A DNA stretch of 12,680 nucleotides from an uncultured Peptococcaceae bacterium. Its GTDB lineage: Bacteria; Bacillota; Peptococcia; Peptococcales; Peptococcaceae. The stretch is taken from NCBI GenBank assembly GCA_902462325.1, contig CABQBF010000069.1, positions 1 to 12,680 of the forward strand, read 5' to 3'. Made by a program: the position numbers and the translations under genes. Each line of letters begins with the position of its first letter. The stretch's first letter is position 1. The notes under the pieces are model-generated. The model searched no databases. It saw only the letters and a list, made by a program, of their open reading frames with translations, and had not been told where the DNA came from. Shown one piece after another: positions 1 to 6,886 of the stretch.

Positions 1-85
1 AACTCTATCGCTTTTTTCTACCTCTTTTTGGTCTCACATCTATTGTAACTCTACACGTATAATGCTTTTGCAAAACAAATTACGC

Positions 86-114
86 TTGCGAAGAAAAAAT
101 AATCATGCTATTAT
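86..114 (+). promoter_or_regulatory. Putative promoter of the yheO-like regulator gene
   Basis: TTGCGA at 86-91 and TATTAT at 109-114 are separated by 17 bases, and the -10 is preceded by TG one base away (TGCTATTAT), giving an extended -10. Transcription would start near 121, leaving a leader of about 22 bases before the ATG at 143. A TATAAT at 58-63 is also present but has no matching -35 at the right distance. Confidence 0.45.
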
Positions 115-142
115 AAAAAATAAACAATACTGGGAGTTTAAC

Positions 143-787
143 ATGGGGACTGAAACAACAAATACAATTAATATGGCTTTTCTTGTCAATTTTGCAAAGG
201 GTCTTGCGAAATTAATGGGGCAAGAAACAGAAATTGTTTTACACGATCTCAAGCAAAAAAAAATTATCTACATTGAAAACGGTTATATCACAGGACGTAC
301 AGTCGAGTCGCCAGAAGATTTAGGATTAATTCAAACCATTATCAGCTTAGCCGATGCAGACGGTCACCTAGTTGGCTTTGGCAGCACATCCAAATTGGGA
401 AAACCATTACGCACCTCACACTTTATATTTCGTGATAACGCTGGCTTCCCTATCGCGTTAATTTGTATCAATCAGGATATGAGCGCTATTCACCAGCTTC
501 GCGATCAACTAAACCGTCTTTTAGACACTCGTTCCTTTGAAGATACCATAGCTGATGAAGGAGAAAATTACATCCAGACCATCACGAAACACACCATATT
601 CCGTGAAGTAGAGCAAGTGAAACCAAATGGACTGGCATCCAAAGAAGTAAAATTGCGCGTGATTGACGCATTAGATCAAAAAGGCGTATTTGACGTCAAA
701 GATTCTGTCACACTGATTTGCGAGCAGCTTTCTATTTCGCAGGCTACTCTTTACAATTATTTGCGCGAAGTCCGGCAATCACGATAA
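143..787 (+). CDS. YheO-like PAS and helix-turn-helix transcriptional regulator
   Basis: This 214-residue protein has the two-part build of the YheO-like family. An N-terminal PAS-like domain (about residues 12-120, including the segment with residues GHLVGFG and the conserved strand ending FPIALICIN) probably senses a small ligand. A C-terminal helix-turn-helix of the HTH_22 type (about 168-214, ending ISQATLYNYLREVR) probably binds DNA. The start at 143 was chosen because GGGAG lies at 132-136, six bases upstream. The in-frame ATG at 62 has no ribosome binding site, and the stretch it would add is basic and unlike the family N-terminus. It is the only plus-strand gene here and converges on the LysR-ending operon, with a shared hairpin between them. 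The family assignment is recognised from sequence pattern. Its target genes are unknown; regulation of the neighbouring transport and reduction genes is only a guess. Confidence 0.85.
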   Translation: MGTETTNTINMAFLVNFAKGLAKLMGQETEIVLHDLKQKKIIYIENGYITGRTVESPEDLGLIQTIISLADADGHLVGFGSTSKLGKPLRTSHFIFRDNAGFPIALICINQDMSAIHQLRDQLNRLLDTRSFEDTIADEGENYIQTITKHTIFREVEQVKPNGLASKEVKLRVIDALDQKGVFDVKDSVTLICEQLSISQATLYNYLREVRQSR

Positions 788-811
788 AAATTTTAAACAA
801 TTCTTTTAAAC

Positions 812-872
812 AAAAACGGTATTGATTTGTAGTAGAAATATAATATTTCCACTACAAACCAGTACCGTTTTT
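812..872. terminator. Long bidirectional terminator hairpin between convergent genes
   Basis: Arms of 29 bases (812-840 and 844-872) surround a three-base loop and differ at only three paired positions. The outer ends are AAAAA on one side and TTTTT on the other, so each strand reads a stem followed by a U-run. It lies 24 bases after the stop of the plus-strand regulator and 85 bases after the stop of the minus-strand LysR gene, which fits a terminator used from both sides. The stem is longer than most intrinsic terminators. Confidence 0.75.
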
Positions 873-957
873 ATCTCAACTCACATTTATACAGATTTTA
901 TCCCGCTTACATCCTCATAGGATATCAGTATTAAACTCTATAAACACAAACTAATTA

Positions 958-1887
958 TTATAAAACCCTCTTTTCAAGCACACTACACTGTTTTTTCAAT
1001 GCATGAACAAATATTTCTTCCGATAAATTCATAGTTTCTTTCTTACTCACCCAACCAACCTGACATGACCAAATAAAATCATCCACTGTTATAATTTGCA
1101 ATTTTTCATTTGAACTCAGAAAAATTTTATTAATCGCCTTACTTGGAAAGGCACTAATTGCGTCAGAACGCAACAAATACTGCCGCAGATTGTGAAAACC
1201 ACTGATATGTAACATTTTATGGGAGTTACTATGGCCCTGCAATAATTTCTCGGTAACTGGATTTGCCGCCTTACGATGGGTAATAAATGGATATTCTAAA
1301 ACTTGTTCAATAGTCAAGCCTGTGTGCTGTGATAAAGGATGTCCTTCTCGTGCAACAAAAACCATTTGATCATCAAATAATTTATGATAGCACACTTTTA
1401 TCTTGCTAATCTCATTTCTTTTATCTGCTTCATCAATATAGCTAACCAGAATAACACCTAAATCTAAATTATCTTTTGCTACCGCTTTTAAAATGTAGTC
1501 GGTATCGTCTTCAATTAATTGAATCAGAAGCTCTGGATACTGCTGCTGTAAATTCATCAACGTATCTACCAGTAAAACATCACAAAAATAGGGAACTCCG
1601 CCAACACGGAGCTTTCCTTTTATTTTTCCGTTTTCTTGATAATCAATATGCTTAATCCGTTTGATAGCATCCATAATAACCTTGGCTTCTTTCAATACTT
1701 GTTCTCCCTGAGGTGTTAATGTAATACCTTTTTTACTTCTGCGTATAATTTCAAATCCCAGTTCATCTTCCAATTCCTTCATGGCTGCACTTAAAGAAGG
1801 TTGAGAAATAAACAATACTTGAGCAGCTTTAGAAAAAGAACCAGATTCTTCTAGCGCAATTAGATATTTAAACTGATTTAATCGCAT
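958..1887 (-). CDS. LysR-type transcriptional regulator (ferredoxin/flavoprotein operon)
   Basis: The 309-residue product has the usual LysR length. Residues 1-62 form the winged helix-turn-helix, with the signature FSKAAQVLFISQPSLSAAMK followed by the LGFEIIRRSKKGITLTPQG wing. Residues about 90-295 match the periplasmic-binding-protein-like effector domain. AAGGGG upstream supports the start at 1887. The gene is last in a same-strand series after the ferredoxin, flavoprotein and DASS permease, 83 bases past the permease stop. The distal location and the permease next to it suggest that it regulates this unit in response to the transported compound or a product of it. That link is inference. 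It could also be transcribed from its own promoter in the 83-base gap, where a TTGACA is visible but too near the start codon to serve as an ordinary -35. Confidence 0.92.
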   Translation of the reverse strand: MRLNQFKYLIALEESGSFSKAAQVLFISQPSLSAAMKELEDELGFEIIRRSKKGITLTPQGEQVLKEAKVIMDAIKRIKHIDYQENGKIKGKLRVGGVPYFCDVLLVDTLMNLQQQYPELLIQLIEDDTDYILKAVAKDNLDLGVILVSYIDEADKRNEISKIKVCYHKLFDDQMVFVAREGHPLSQHTGLTIEQVLEYPFITHRKAANPVTEKLLQGHSNSHKMLHISGFHNLRQYLLRSDAISAFPSKAINKIFLSSNEKLQIITVDDFIWSCQVGWVSKKETMNLSEEIFVHALKKQCSVLEKRVL

Positions 1888-1970
1888 TGCTCTCGCCCCT
1901 TGTCGAAATATGTCAATTTAATTATCTATATTCGTTGTAATGATATAAAATCCTCTTTCCGCCCATTTTT

Positions 1971-3431
1971 CTAACGAAACAAAAATTGAATATAAGGAAT
2001 ACCCAAAACACAAGATACGATACAAGATGATAGTACGCTCAGCAAACCATATTTATAGATATCCTTTGCCTCAATCCAATCTGCATTTCCATACATTAAA
2101 GCAGCCATTGGTGAAGCAGCCGGCGTTAGAAGTCCAAAGTGACAAGAAAAAACCAATAAACTAGTTAACGCTAACGGTGCAATCCCCAATTTTATTGCAA
2201 AGGGATAGAATACAGGCAACAAAATTGCCCCGCCAATACTTTGTAGCACAATATTGGTAATAATCACTGTCGATATGACCACAATCAGAAAAAATACACC
2301 TGCAGATTTTCCCTCAAACAACGGCCCTAATGCATGTAACAAAAATGACGTGATTCCTGTCTCTTCTGCGGTTAAAACAGCAGAAAGCGGCATAACAACC
2401 GATACTAAAAAAATTACATCCCACTGCATTCCTTCGGCCGCCACCTCACGAAAATTCATGATTGGTCGGCCGTCTACTTTGATACAGCACATTACTGCAA
2501 TCAAAAGCAATGCTGTACCACTAGCCTGTATTTTATTTAATAAAATTGTCAGGAAAAATTGTCTTGGTAAAATACTCGGTAACAGCAATAGAACAATCAA
2601 CAAGAAAACAAAACTCAAAATAATCTTCTGGTATTTTGTCAAGCATAATTCCATATCTTGAAAAGAGGATTTTGTCAAATTAGCTAATAACTGCACATCT
2701 AATTTACAAAAAACTTTCCCCAACAGTATAAAAACAAGGATACAAGTTGTACCCATAGGTAATGTGAAAAATATATATGTCAGATAATCTACGGTCATCC
2801 CTGTCATATTTTCTAAAATTCCAAATACAGTGATCCCAATCGTCTTAAATGGAAATAACGCTAAACCAAAAGAAGCTGCTGCCACAATACCCACAATCAT
2901 AAAAGACGGAAACGGCTCATGAGGTTTATAGCCGATTTGTTTACAAATACTATATAAAATAGACCAGCAAATAATAATAGCTGGAATTGTGCTAGTTACT
3001 GCCGAAAGAATAAAAGTGGCAAATAAAAAAACAAAGATAAATACCCATGGTTTTCCCAACACACATTTACGGGTGATAAACCACATAGCTATAAAATTAC
3101 TAACGCCAGACTGCTCTACTATGGCAGCCAAAATTGTCATAAATAAGATTAATAACAGCGTATTACTGCCCCATCCCAGCGCAAATGCTGTTTTTAAGTT
3201 CATCGCATCAATGACAACCAATCCAAGCAATCCTATAATACTTGGCCATAGTAGGCCAATCGTTGTCCACCCAAATAAAAGACCAAAAAAGATACCCAAT
3301 ACTTTCATCCCAATTGGTGTCAATGGTTCAATCGCAGGCAAATAACCAAATCCAAATAAAATAAGTAAAAAAATAATGACTTTACTATAATAAAAAAATC
3401 CACTTTTTCTTTCTGCAATCTTTATAGGCAT
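1971..3431 (-). CDS. DASS/SLC13-family anion permease (first copy)
   Basis: This 486-residue, very hydrophobic protein has about 11-13 apparent membrane segments and the build of divalent anion:Na+ symporters (SLC13/DASS; dicarboxylate, citrate or sulfate carriers). Visible landmarks are LTPIGMKVLGIFFGLLFGWTTIGLLWPS (about 37-64), GSNTLLLILFM (88-98), the hairpin-like VTSTIPAIII (145-154) and TPAASPMAALMYG near the C-terminus. These positions match the second permease of this window, so the two are paralogues. The start is placed at 3431 because GGAGG at 3441-3445 lies nine bases upstream. Starting at the in-frame ATG at 3452 would put that site inside the gene and leave no ribosome binding site before it. 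It follows the flavoprotein gene and probably brings in that enzyme's substrate. The substrate cannot be read from the sequence; a carboxylate is the likeliest class. Confidence 0.9.
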   Translation of the reverse strand: MPIKIAERKSGFFYYSKVIIFLLILFGFGYLPAIEPLTPIGMKVLGIFFGLLFGWTTIGLLWPSIIGLLGLVVIDAMNLKTAFALGWGSNTLLLILFMTILAAIVEQSGVSNFIAMWFITRKCVLGKPWVFIFVFLFATFILSAVTSTIPAIIICWSILYSICKQIGYKPHEPFPSFMIVGIVAAASFGLALFPFKTIGITVFGILENMTGMTVDYLTYIFFTLPMGTTCILVFILLGKVFCKLDVQLLANLTKSSFQDMELCLTKYQKIILSFVFLLIVLLLLPSILPRQFFLTILLNKIQASGTALLLIAVMCCIKVDGRPIMNFREVAAEGMQWDVIFLVSVVMPLSAVLTAEETGITSFLLHALGPLFEGKSAGVFFLIVVISTVIITNIVLQSIGGAILLPVFYPFAIKLGIAPLALTSLLVFSCHFGLLTPAASPMAALMYGNADWIEAKDIYKYGLLSVLSSCIVSCVLGIPYIQFLFR

Positions 3432-3458
3432 TCCAAGCAACCTCCTATTCATAAAATC

Positions 3459-3500
3459 AGGGGTTATTTGCCTGGTATAAACACCAGAAAAATAACCCCT
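3459..3500 (-). promoter_or_regulatory. Intercistronic hairpin between flavoprotein and permease genes
   Basis: AGGGGTTATTT (3459-3469) pairs exactly with AAATAACCCCT (3490-3500). Inside it CTGGT (3472-3476) pairs with ACCAG (3483-3487) around a six-base loop. On the minus strand it is followed only by GATTTTATG, so the U-run is short. It could be a partial terminator that lowers permease expression relative to the flavoprotein, or an RNA-stability or processing stem. The permease ribosome binding site lies just beyond it and stays free. Confidence 0.55.
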
Positions 3501-3524
3501 CTCGCATCATTTGCACCAATCAAT

Positions 3525-5216
3525 TCAACGTTTTCTACGGTCACGAAAAGCCATTTTGGGGCCTTCATCAGTTAAAGTAATTGTCTGAAATTTATTATTC
3601 AACAAAGGATTGGTATAAGTGTAGTCACTACGCTTATGATGCGGTCCACGACTCTCTTTACGGTTTTCAGACATTAACGCTGTTGCTTGCGCATAATCAA
3701 TCAAATCCAATACCTCTAACGCACGCATCAATTCATGACTAGTGTCTGCTTTTAGCTGTTCCAAAGCATACCGTTTCAAATCACTCAGATATTTGATGCC
3801 AGACTTCATCAATGTTTCCGAACGCACATTCATTCCCACATAATCCTTCATAATCTGCTGTAATGTAGAATTTGCTTCTTTCCAATGGGCGCCTTCCACT
3901 CTACTACAAATTTGATTATATAACTCTATTTTTTCTGCAACCAACGGATGAGTATCCACCTGGAACTCTTCAACAGTTTTGACATACTCGCAAACATTTT
4001 CTCCTGCAATATGACCAAATACTGCAGCACTGGTAATATCCCCGCGCACATTTCCAGCAGAATTTCCAATGGCATATAATCCCTGCACACTGCTCATACT
4101 CTGGATATCAACATCAATACCGCGTCCTAAAAAAACGTATTCATAAGAAGCAAACTCAATCATGCTTTTGCGTAAATCAATATGATATTGTTCTAAATAA
4201 TCTGTGATAGAAGTATCTCCTTCCGCCACAAAAGCATCATGCAACATATAATCCAAATCTTCATCAGAAGTTTCTGAACAATTCATAAATACCGGACCAC
4301 TACCATTGGCTAACTTTTCCGAAAATACTTCCCGCCAGATATCTGAAGTTGCATCGCAATATTCTCTACTTGGTTTATCCACAAAGGGACCTAGCGGTTT
4401 TCCGTAATAATCGGTCAACACACCAATCCAAGTGGCTTTCCCGGAGCGGGCAAACAATCTCGGTCCTGCCTGCACAGCTGGAATATCCAAGTTGACCAAA
4501 CTTGCACCAGCACGATAAGCCATGGCTGCGCCGCTACCTGTATCAGCCGGACAGCTGGCTGTATTGAATTCATAAGCGGGATTCTGTCCCGGATACATCC
4601 GCACCGTATGCCCAGTCCCCACAATTACTGCTTTTGCTTGGAATATAACAACTTCCGCTTGTTCTTCATCAGAAATGTTAATGCCAATAGCCCCAACCAC
4701 ACGACCTTTTCCATCTGTTAGCAACTCATTCACTACAGTTTTATTCATAATACGCGCACCATTTTTCAGAGCCTCTTTCGTTAAAATCGGCTTCTGATTG
4801 CGGCCATCATATTTTAAATGATATTTTCTACGGCCTGGCATAGCGTGACCTTCAAAATTCCATTTACCAGTAGGTTTCATATCAATGCCATAACTATGCC
4901 ACAATTGAATTACTTCAAATGATCGGTTCATCATTAACGACACTAAATCTAAATCCTGCCATGGACCCACTAAAGTTTCCATGACTTCCTGCAAAATTGT
5001 ATCATAGTCATCACCATGAATTTCTGGAATATAGCACATGAAATGATCATTTCCAGTAGCACCGGAGCCGGATCTTCTAGTGTCCGCTTTTTCTGCAATT
5101 ACCACGTCCGCACCATTTTTCGCCGCAGTAATTGCCGCCTGCAAACCGCCAATCCCACCGCCTACTATTAAAACATCGCTTTTAACAACTTGTTCTCTTA
5201 CTTTAACTCTCATCAT
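3525..5216 (-). CDS. FAD-dependent oxidoreductase of the AprA/FrdA/NadB superfamily
   Basis: This 563-residue flavoprotein has an N-terminal FAD-binding Rossmann fold (VLIVGGGIGGLQAA, about residues 15-28, ending in the acidic IAEK), a second FAD contact near the C-terminal half (GLYAIGNSAGNVRGDITSA, 379-397) and the family C-terminal motif ESRGPHHKRSDY (521-532). The size and fold fit the fumarate reductase / succinate dehydrogenase / adenylylsulfate reductase alpha superfamily. The usual QFHPT substrate motif of fumarate reductases is not seen; the corresponding area reads NLDIPAVQAGPRLF, closer in style to AprA-like proteins. It starts three bases after the ferredoxin stop (AAGGAG overlaps that stop codon), so the two are probably translationally coupled and form one complex, with the ferredoxin passing electrons to or from FAD. 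No signal peptide is visible, so it is expected in the cytoplasm. The next methionine (5213) is an equally possible start. The substrate is unknown. Confidence 0.85.
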   Translation of the reverse strand: MMRVKVREQVVKSDVLIVGGGIGGLQAAITAAKNGADVVIAEKADTRRSGSGATGNDHFMCYIPEIHGDDYDTILQEVMETLVGPWQDLDLVSLMMNRSFEVIQLWHSYGIDMKPTGKWNFEGHAMPGRRKYHLKYDGRNQKPILTKEALKNGARIMNKTVVNELLTDGKGRVVGAIGINISDEEQAEVVIFQAKAVIVGTGHTVRMYPGQNPAYEFNTASCPADTGSGAAMAYRAGASLVNLDIPAVQAGPRLFARSGKATWIGVLTDYYGKPLGPFVDKPSREYCDATSDIWREVFSEKLANGSGPVFMNCSETSDEDLDYMLHDAFVAEGDTSITDYLEQYHIDLRKSMIEFASYEYVFLGRGIDVDIQSMSSVQGLYAIGNSAGNVRGDITSAAVFGHIAGENVCEYVKTVEEFQVDTHPLVAEKIELYNQICSRVEGAHWKEANSTLQQIMKDYVGMNVRSETLMKSGIKYLSDLKRYALEQLKADTSHELMRALEVLDLIDYAQATALMSENRKESRGPHHKRSDYTYTNPLLNNKFQTITLTDEGPKMAFRDRRKR

Positions 5217-5219
5217 TTA

Positions 5220-5447
5220 TCACTCCTTATTGGGCACATCCACATGTAACATCATGTGAGAAAGCGGATAACGCAACGTAATAGCTTGTACTGGACAGTC
5301 AATTGCACAGGCCCTGCAGTGCCAGCATTCTTCCGGATATTTTATAATAATTTCTCTTTCTTTGGAAACTTTAATGACATCTAACGGACAAATTGCCGCA
5401 CAATATCCACATTGAATACATTTGTCCCGATTAATAATTGGTGGCAT
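5220..5447 (-). CDS. Small 2[4Fe-4S] ferredoxin-type electron carrier subunit
   Basis: The 75-residue protein carries two complete clostridial-type cluster motifs: C10-x2-C13-x2-C16-x3-C20-P and C41-x2-C44-x2-C47-x3-C51-P. All eight cysteines are present, so two [4Fe-4S] clusters are expected. The second motif reads ECWHCRACAIDCP, a form common in AprB-like and other enzyme-bound ferredoxins. A tail of about 20 residues after the second motif may contact a partner. GAAAGGG upstream supports the start. It is the first gene of its unit and is directly coupled to the flavoprotein gene, so it is most likely the dedicated electron-transfer subunit of that enzyme and not a free general ferredoxin. 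That pairing is inference from gene order and known AprAB-like arrangements. Confidence 0.92.
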   Translation of the reverse strand: MPPIINRDKCIQCGYCAAICPLDVIKVSKEREIIIKYPEECWHCRACAIDCPVQAITLRYPLSHMMLHVDVPNKE

Positions 5448-5483
5448 ACGCTACACCCTTTCTATCAATTTTTAATATAAAAT

Positions 5484-5493
5484 TTCGATCGAA
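5484..5493. promoter_or_regulatory. Palindrome TTCGATCGAA in the ferredoxin leader
   Basis: This is a perfect 10-base palindrome about 12-21 bases downstream of the predicted transcription start and before the ferredoxin ribosome binding site. Such a place could hold a repressor site, but a 10-base palindrome can also arise by chance. Confidence 0.2.
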
Positions 5494-5511
5494 TTCATAT
5501 TTTCTGATTAT

Positions 5512-5540
5512 ATTTTATATTATATGCAGTAATTTGTAAA
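5512..5540 (-). promoter_or_regulatory. Putative promoter of the ferredoxin-flavoprotein-permease-lysR unit
   Basis: Read on the minus strand, TTTACA (5535-5540) and TAAAAT (5512-5517) each match the sigma-A consensus at five of six bases and are exactly 17 bases apart. Transcription would start near 5505, giving a leader of about 58 bases. The stretch 5448-5600 is very AT-rich. It holds this promoter and the two dyads listed separately. Confidence 0.55.
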
Positions 5541-5546
5541 ATACTG
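5527..5546. promoter_or_regulatory. Candidate operator dyad over the -35
   Basis: CAGTA (5527-5531) and TACTG (5542-5546) form an inverted repeat with a 10-base AT-rich spacer lying over the -35 element of the ferredoxin promoter. The position suits a regulator site. It does not fit the simple T-N11-A LysR box, so which protein binds is open. Confidence 0.3.
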
Positions 5547-5603
5547 GATATCTATTTTATTGATAGCCATTGCCTATAATTCTATATTTTAAACGAAACA
5601 AGA

Positions 5604-5638
5604 AACCGGTCTGGTAAATCCTTTTACCAAACCGGCTT
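5604..5638 (-). terminator. Intrinsic terminator of the DUF2953-gerW pair
   Basis: On the minus strand a 13-bp stem (arms 5623-5635 and 5606-5618, one G-U pair) with a four-base loop is followed by TTTCTTGTTT. It begins only a few bases after the gerW stop codon and separates that pair from the ferredoxin operon. Confidence 0.85.
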
Positions 5639-5641
5639 ATA

Positions 5642-6094
5642 TTACCTCTCTGTATCCTGCTGCATACTATCCTGGAGAACCTTTTCCAACAATGGCGATA
5701 ATACCTCCGCTGTGGCCTCTTCCTTTCTGCAATGCTTCAATTTGTCCACCATCTGCGGCACTTCATCCAGCAGACGGTCCAAAATAGCGCTATGGTCCAC
5801 GACCTGAAAGCGGATATCCTTTTCTCCTACCAGCAAAAATCCCACCGGCTGCACCGAAACGCCGGCGCCGGCGCCACCACCGAAAGGCGGCTGACTCTCC
5901 TCTGGATTACCCTCCTGTTTCCATGCCACATGGGTTCCACCGGAAGCAAAACCGCAGCACATTTTAGACACAGGAATAATGACGGTTCCATTGGGTGTTT
6001 CCACCGCATCGCCGATAATGGTGTTTACCTCCACCATTCCTTTGATATTTTCCATTGCGGTTTCCATCAAACCGCCAACACAATCAGCCTTCAT
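5642..6094 (-). CDS. ytfJ: GerW/YtfJ family sporulation protein
   Basis: The 150-residue product matches the GerW (YtfJ) family. After a short start comes ETAMENIKGMVEVNTIIGDAVETPNGTVIIPVSKM (11-45), then GFASGG (48-53), then the glycine-rich FGGGAGAGVSVQPVGFLLV (71-89) with a charged helical C-terminus. In Bacillus subtilis YtfJ is a forespore-expressed protein needed for germination in some conditions. The start at 6094 is preferred: AAGGAAGGAG lies upstream, and the product begins where family members begin. An in-frame ATG at 6193 would add 33 residues without family likeness. The start overlaps the end of the DUF2953 gene by 11 bases, indicating translational coupling, a pairing widespread in Clostridia and Negativicutes. 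The gene ends next to its own terminator. Codon use is richer in G and C than in the flanking transport genes. Confidence 0.9.
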   Translation of the reverse strand: MKADCVGGLMETAMENIKGMVEVNTIIGDAVETPNGTVIIPVSKMCCGFASGGTHVAWKQEGNPEESQPPFGGGAGAGVSVQPVGFLLVGEKDIRFQVVDHSAILDRLLDEVPQMVDKLKHCRKEEATAEVLSPLLEKVLQDSMQQDTER

Positions 6095-6800
6095 ACAAAA
6101 TCTGCTCCTTCCTTCTCTGCGCCCAAGCCGCTTTTCCCACCAGCCAGAGCAACGATAATAAGATAAGTATAAGATGTCCAACGCGACAGCCAATTATACC
6201 CCGCAGTCCAACTTCCTGCCGCTGTTGCTGAAAATCAGGCACATAGGTGAAGCTGCTCTGTGCCAACCACCGTTTTGGCAAACAGGATACCGCTGTCCAA
6301 AACAATCCATAGCTATAGGCTGTCCAGTCCGGCTGCGCCCAACCAATCCGGCAGCACACTGTGCATTGCTCCAAACGCAGCCAGCGCGCCACAAGTTTTA
6401 TCACCTGCACCGCAAAAAGCAAAATCGCCTTCCACTGCGCCTGAAACGATGTGCGCTGCCAGCGGTTCTGCCAACGCTGCCGCCAAGTCATTTTTTGCCC
6501 TCGTCCTGCAAAAAATCGCTGCCTATGCTCCGGTTTCCAGCCCGTTGTATCCTCTGTCCGTTGCTCTTTGTTTTCCGATTTATGCCGATATAACAAGGTT
6601 CGCTCCGCCTCAAGCCGTCGTCCATGGGTTGTTTGGACGGTCTCCCCCGCAGCAGGAAATTGTTTTTCAACACGCAGCCATAAAAATTGTATCTGTATTC
6701 TGCCCCACCATTGCTTTTCATGCTCCGCCACAAACTCTAAACGCAGCGGCAGCAGACAAAAAAGGCACAGCAACAAAAAAAGACCACCGCCCCAGTGCAT
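6084..6800 (-). CDS. DUF2953 family membrane-associated protein
   Basis: This 238-residue protein has an N-terminal membrane segment (about 6-20, LFLLLCLFCLLPL) followed by LRLEFVAEHE, as in DUF2953 proteins. A basic, low-complexity middle follows (about 55-115). Then comes the family core around CTVCCRIGWAQPDWTAYSYGLFWTAV (about 153-178) and a second hydrophobic segment (about 210-225) before a charged end. Members are often coded next to ytfJ/gerW, as here, and are thought to be linked to sporulation, but the molecular role is not known. The ATG at 6800 has a strong site (GAGGTGAT, three bases upstream). Both site and start lie inside the 73-bp repeat, in the loop of a terminator-like hairpin. 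The first five codons (MHWGG) are therefore repeat-encoded, and a start slightly downstream at a TTG near 6775 cannot be excluded. Confidence 0.78.
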   Translation of the reverse strand: MHWGGGLFLLLCLFCLLPLRLEFVAEHEKQWWGRIQIQFLWLRVEKQFPAAGETVQTTHGRRLEAERTLLYRHKSENKEQRTEDTTGWKPEHRQRFFAGRGQKMTWRQRWQNRWQRTSFQAQWKAILLFAVQVIKLVARWLRLEQCTVCCRIGWAQPDWTAYSYGLFWTAVSCLPKRWLAQSSFTYVPDFQQQRQEVGLRGIIGCRVGHLILILLSLLWLVGKAAWAQRRKEQILYEG

Positions 6801-6844
6801 AACATCACCTCAGTGGTAGTCTCTGTTGTTTTATGGAATTTTAT
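6772..6844 (-). repeat. 73-bp hairpin repeat, copy A
   Basis: This stretch matches 12608-12680 at 71 of 73 positions in the same orientation (differences at 6785/12621 and 6789/12625). It spans the DUF2953 ribosome binding site and start codon. On the minus strand it contains an inverted repeat, a loop with GAGGTGATGTTATG, and a T7 run. Within the loop area a 10-base motif CACTGRGGTG occurs twice, eight bases apart. Identity ends just past the T-run. The other end is limited by the window end in copy B. Confidence 0.9.
6775..6822 (-). terminator. Terminator-like hairpin after the oxidoreductase gene (repeat copy A)
   Basis: On the minus strand the arms 6813-6822 and 6781-6790 pair over ten positions, with one G-U and one mismatch, around a 22-base loop, and seven Ts follow. 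It lies 65 bases after the stop of the FadH-like gene and could end that transcript. Both base changes from copy B fall in one arm and weaken the stem, which may allow read-through into DUF2953-gerW. Confidence 0.5.
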
Positions 6845-6886
6845 ACCTTTCATCACCAAGATACTGCCGTAAAACACGGTACGCGA

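Noticed and set aside
62..142. Upstream in-frame start for the YheO-like gene
   Set aside because: No ribosome binding site, and the predicted promoter lies inside this stretch. The ATG at 143 has GGGAG at good spacing.
2254..3345. Plus-strand open frames opposite the first permease gene
   Set aside because: They run antisense to a clear membrane transporter and contain no recognisable domain.
6260..6802. Long plus-strand open frames opposite DUF2953
   Set aside because: They are antisense to a gene with recognisable family features, have no ribosome binding sites or domain likeness, and arise from GC-rich codon use on the other strand.
6840..6845. TATAAA as a -10 for a dedicated DUF2953 promoter
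   Set aside because: No acceptable -35 lies at 16-18 bases, and the hexamer extends just past the shared repeat, so it is not supported as part of the element.
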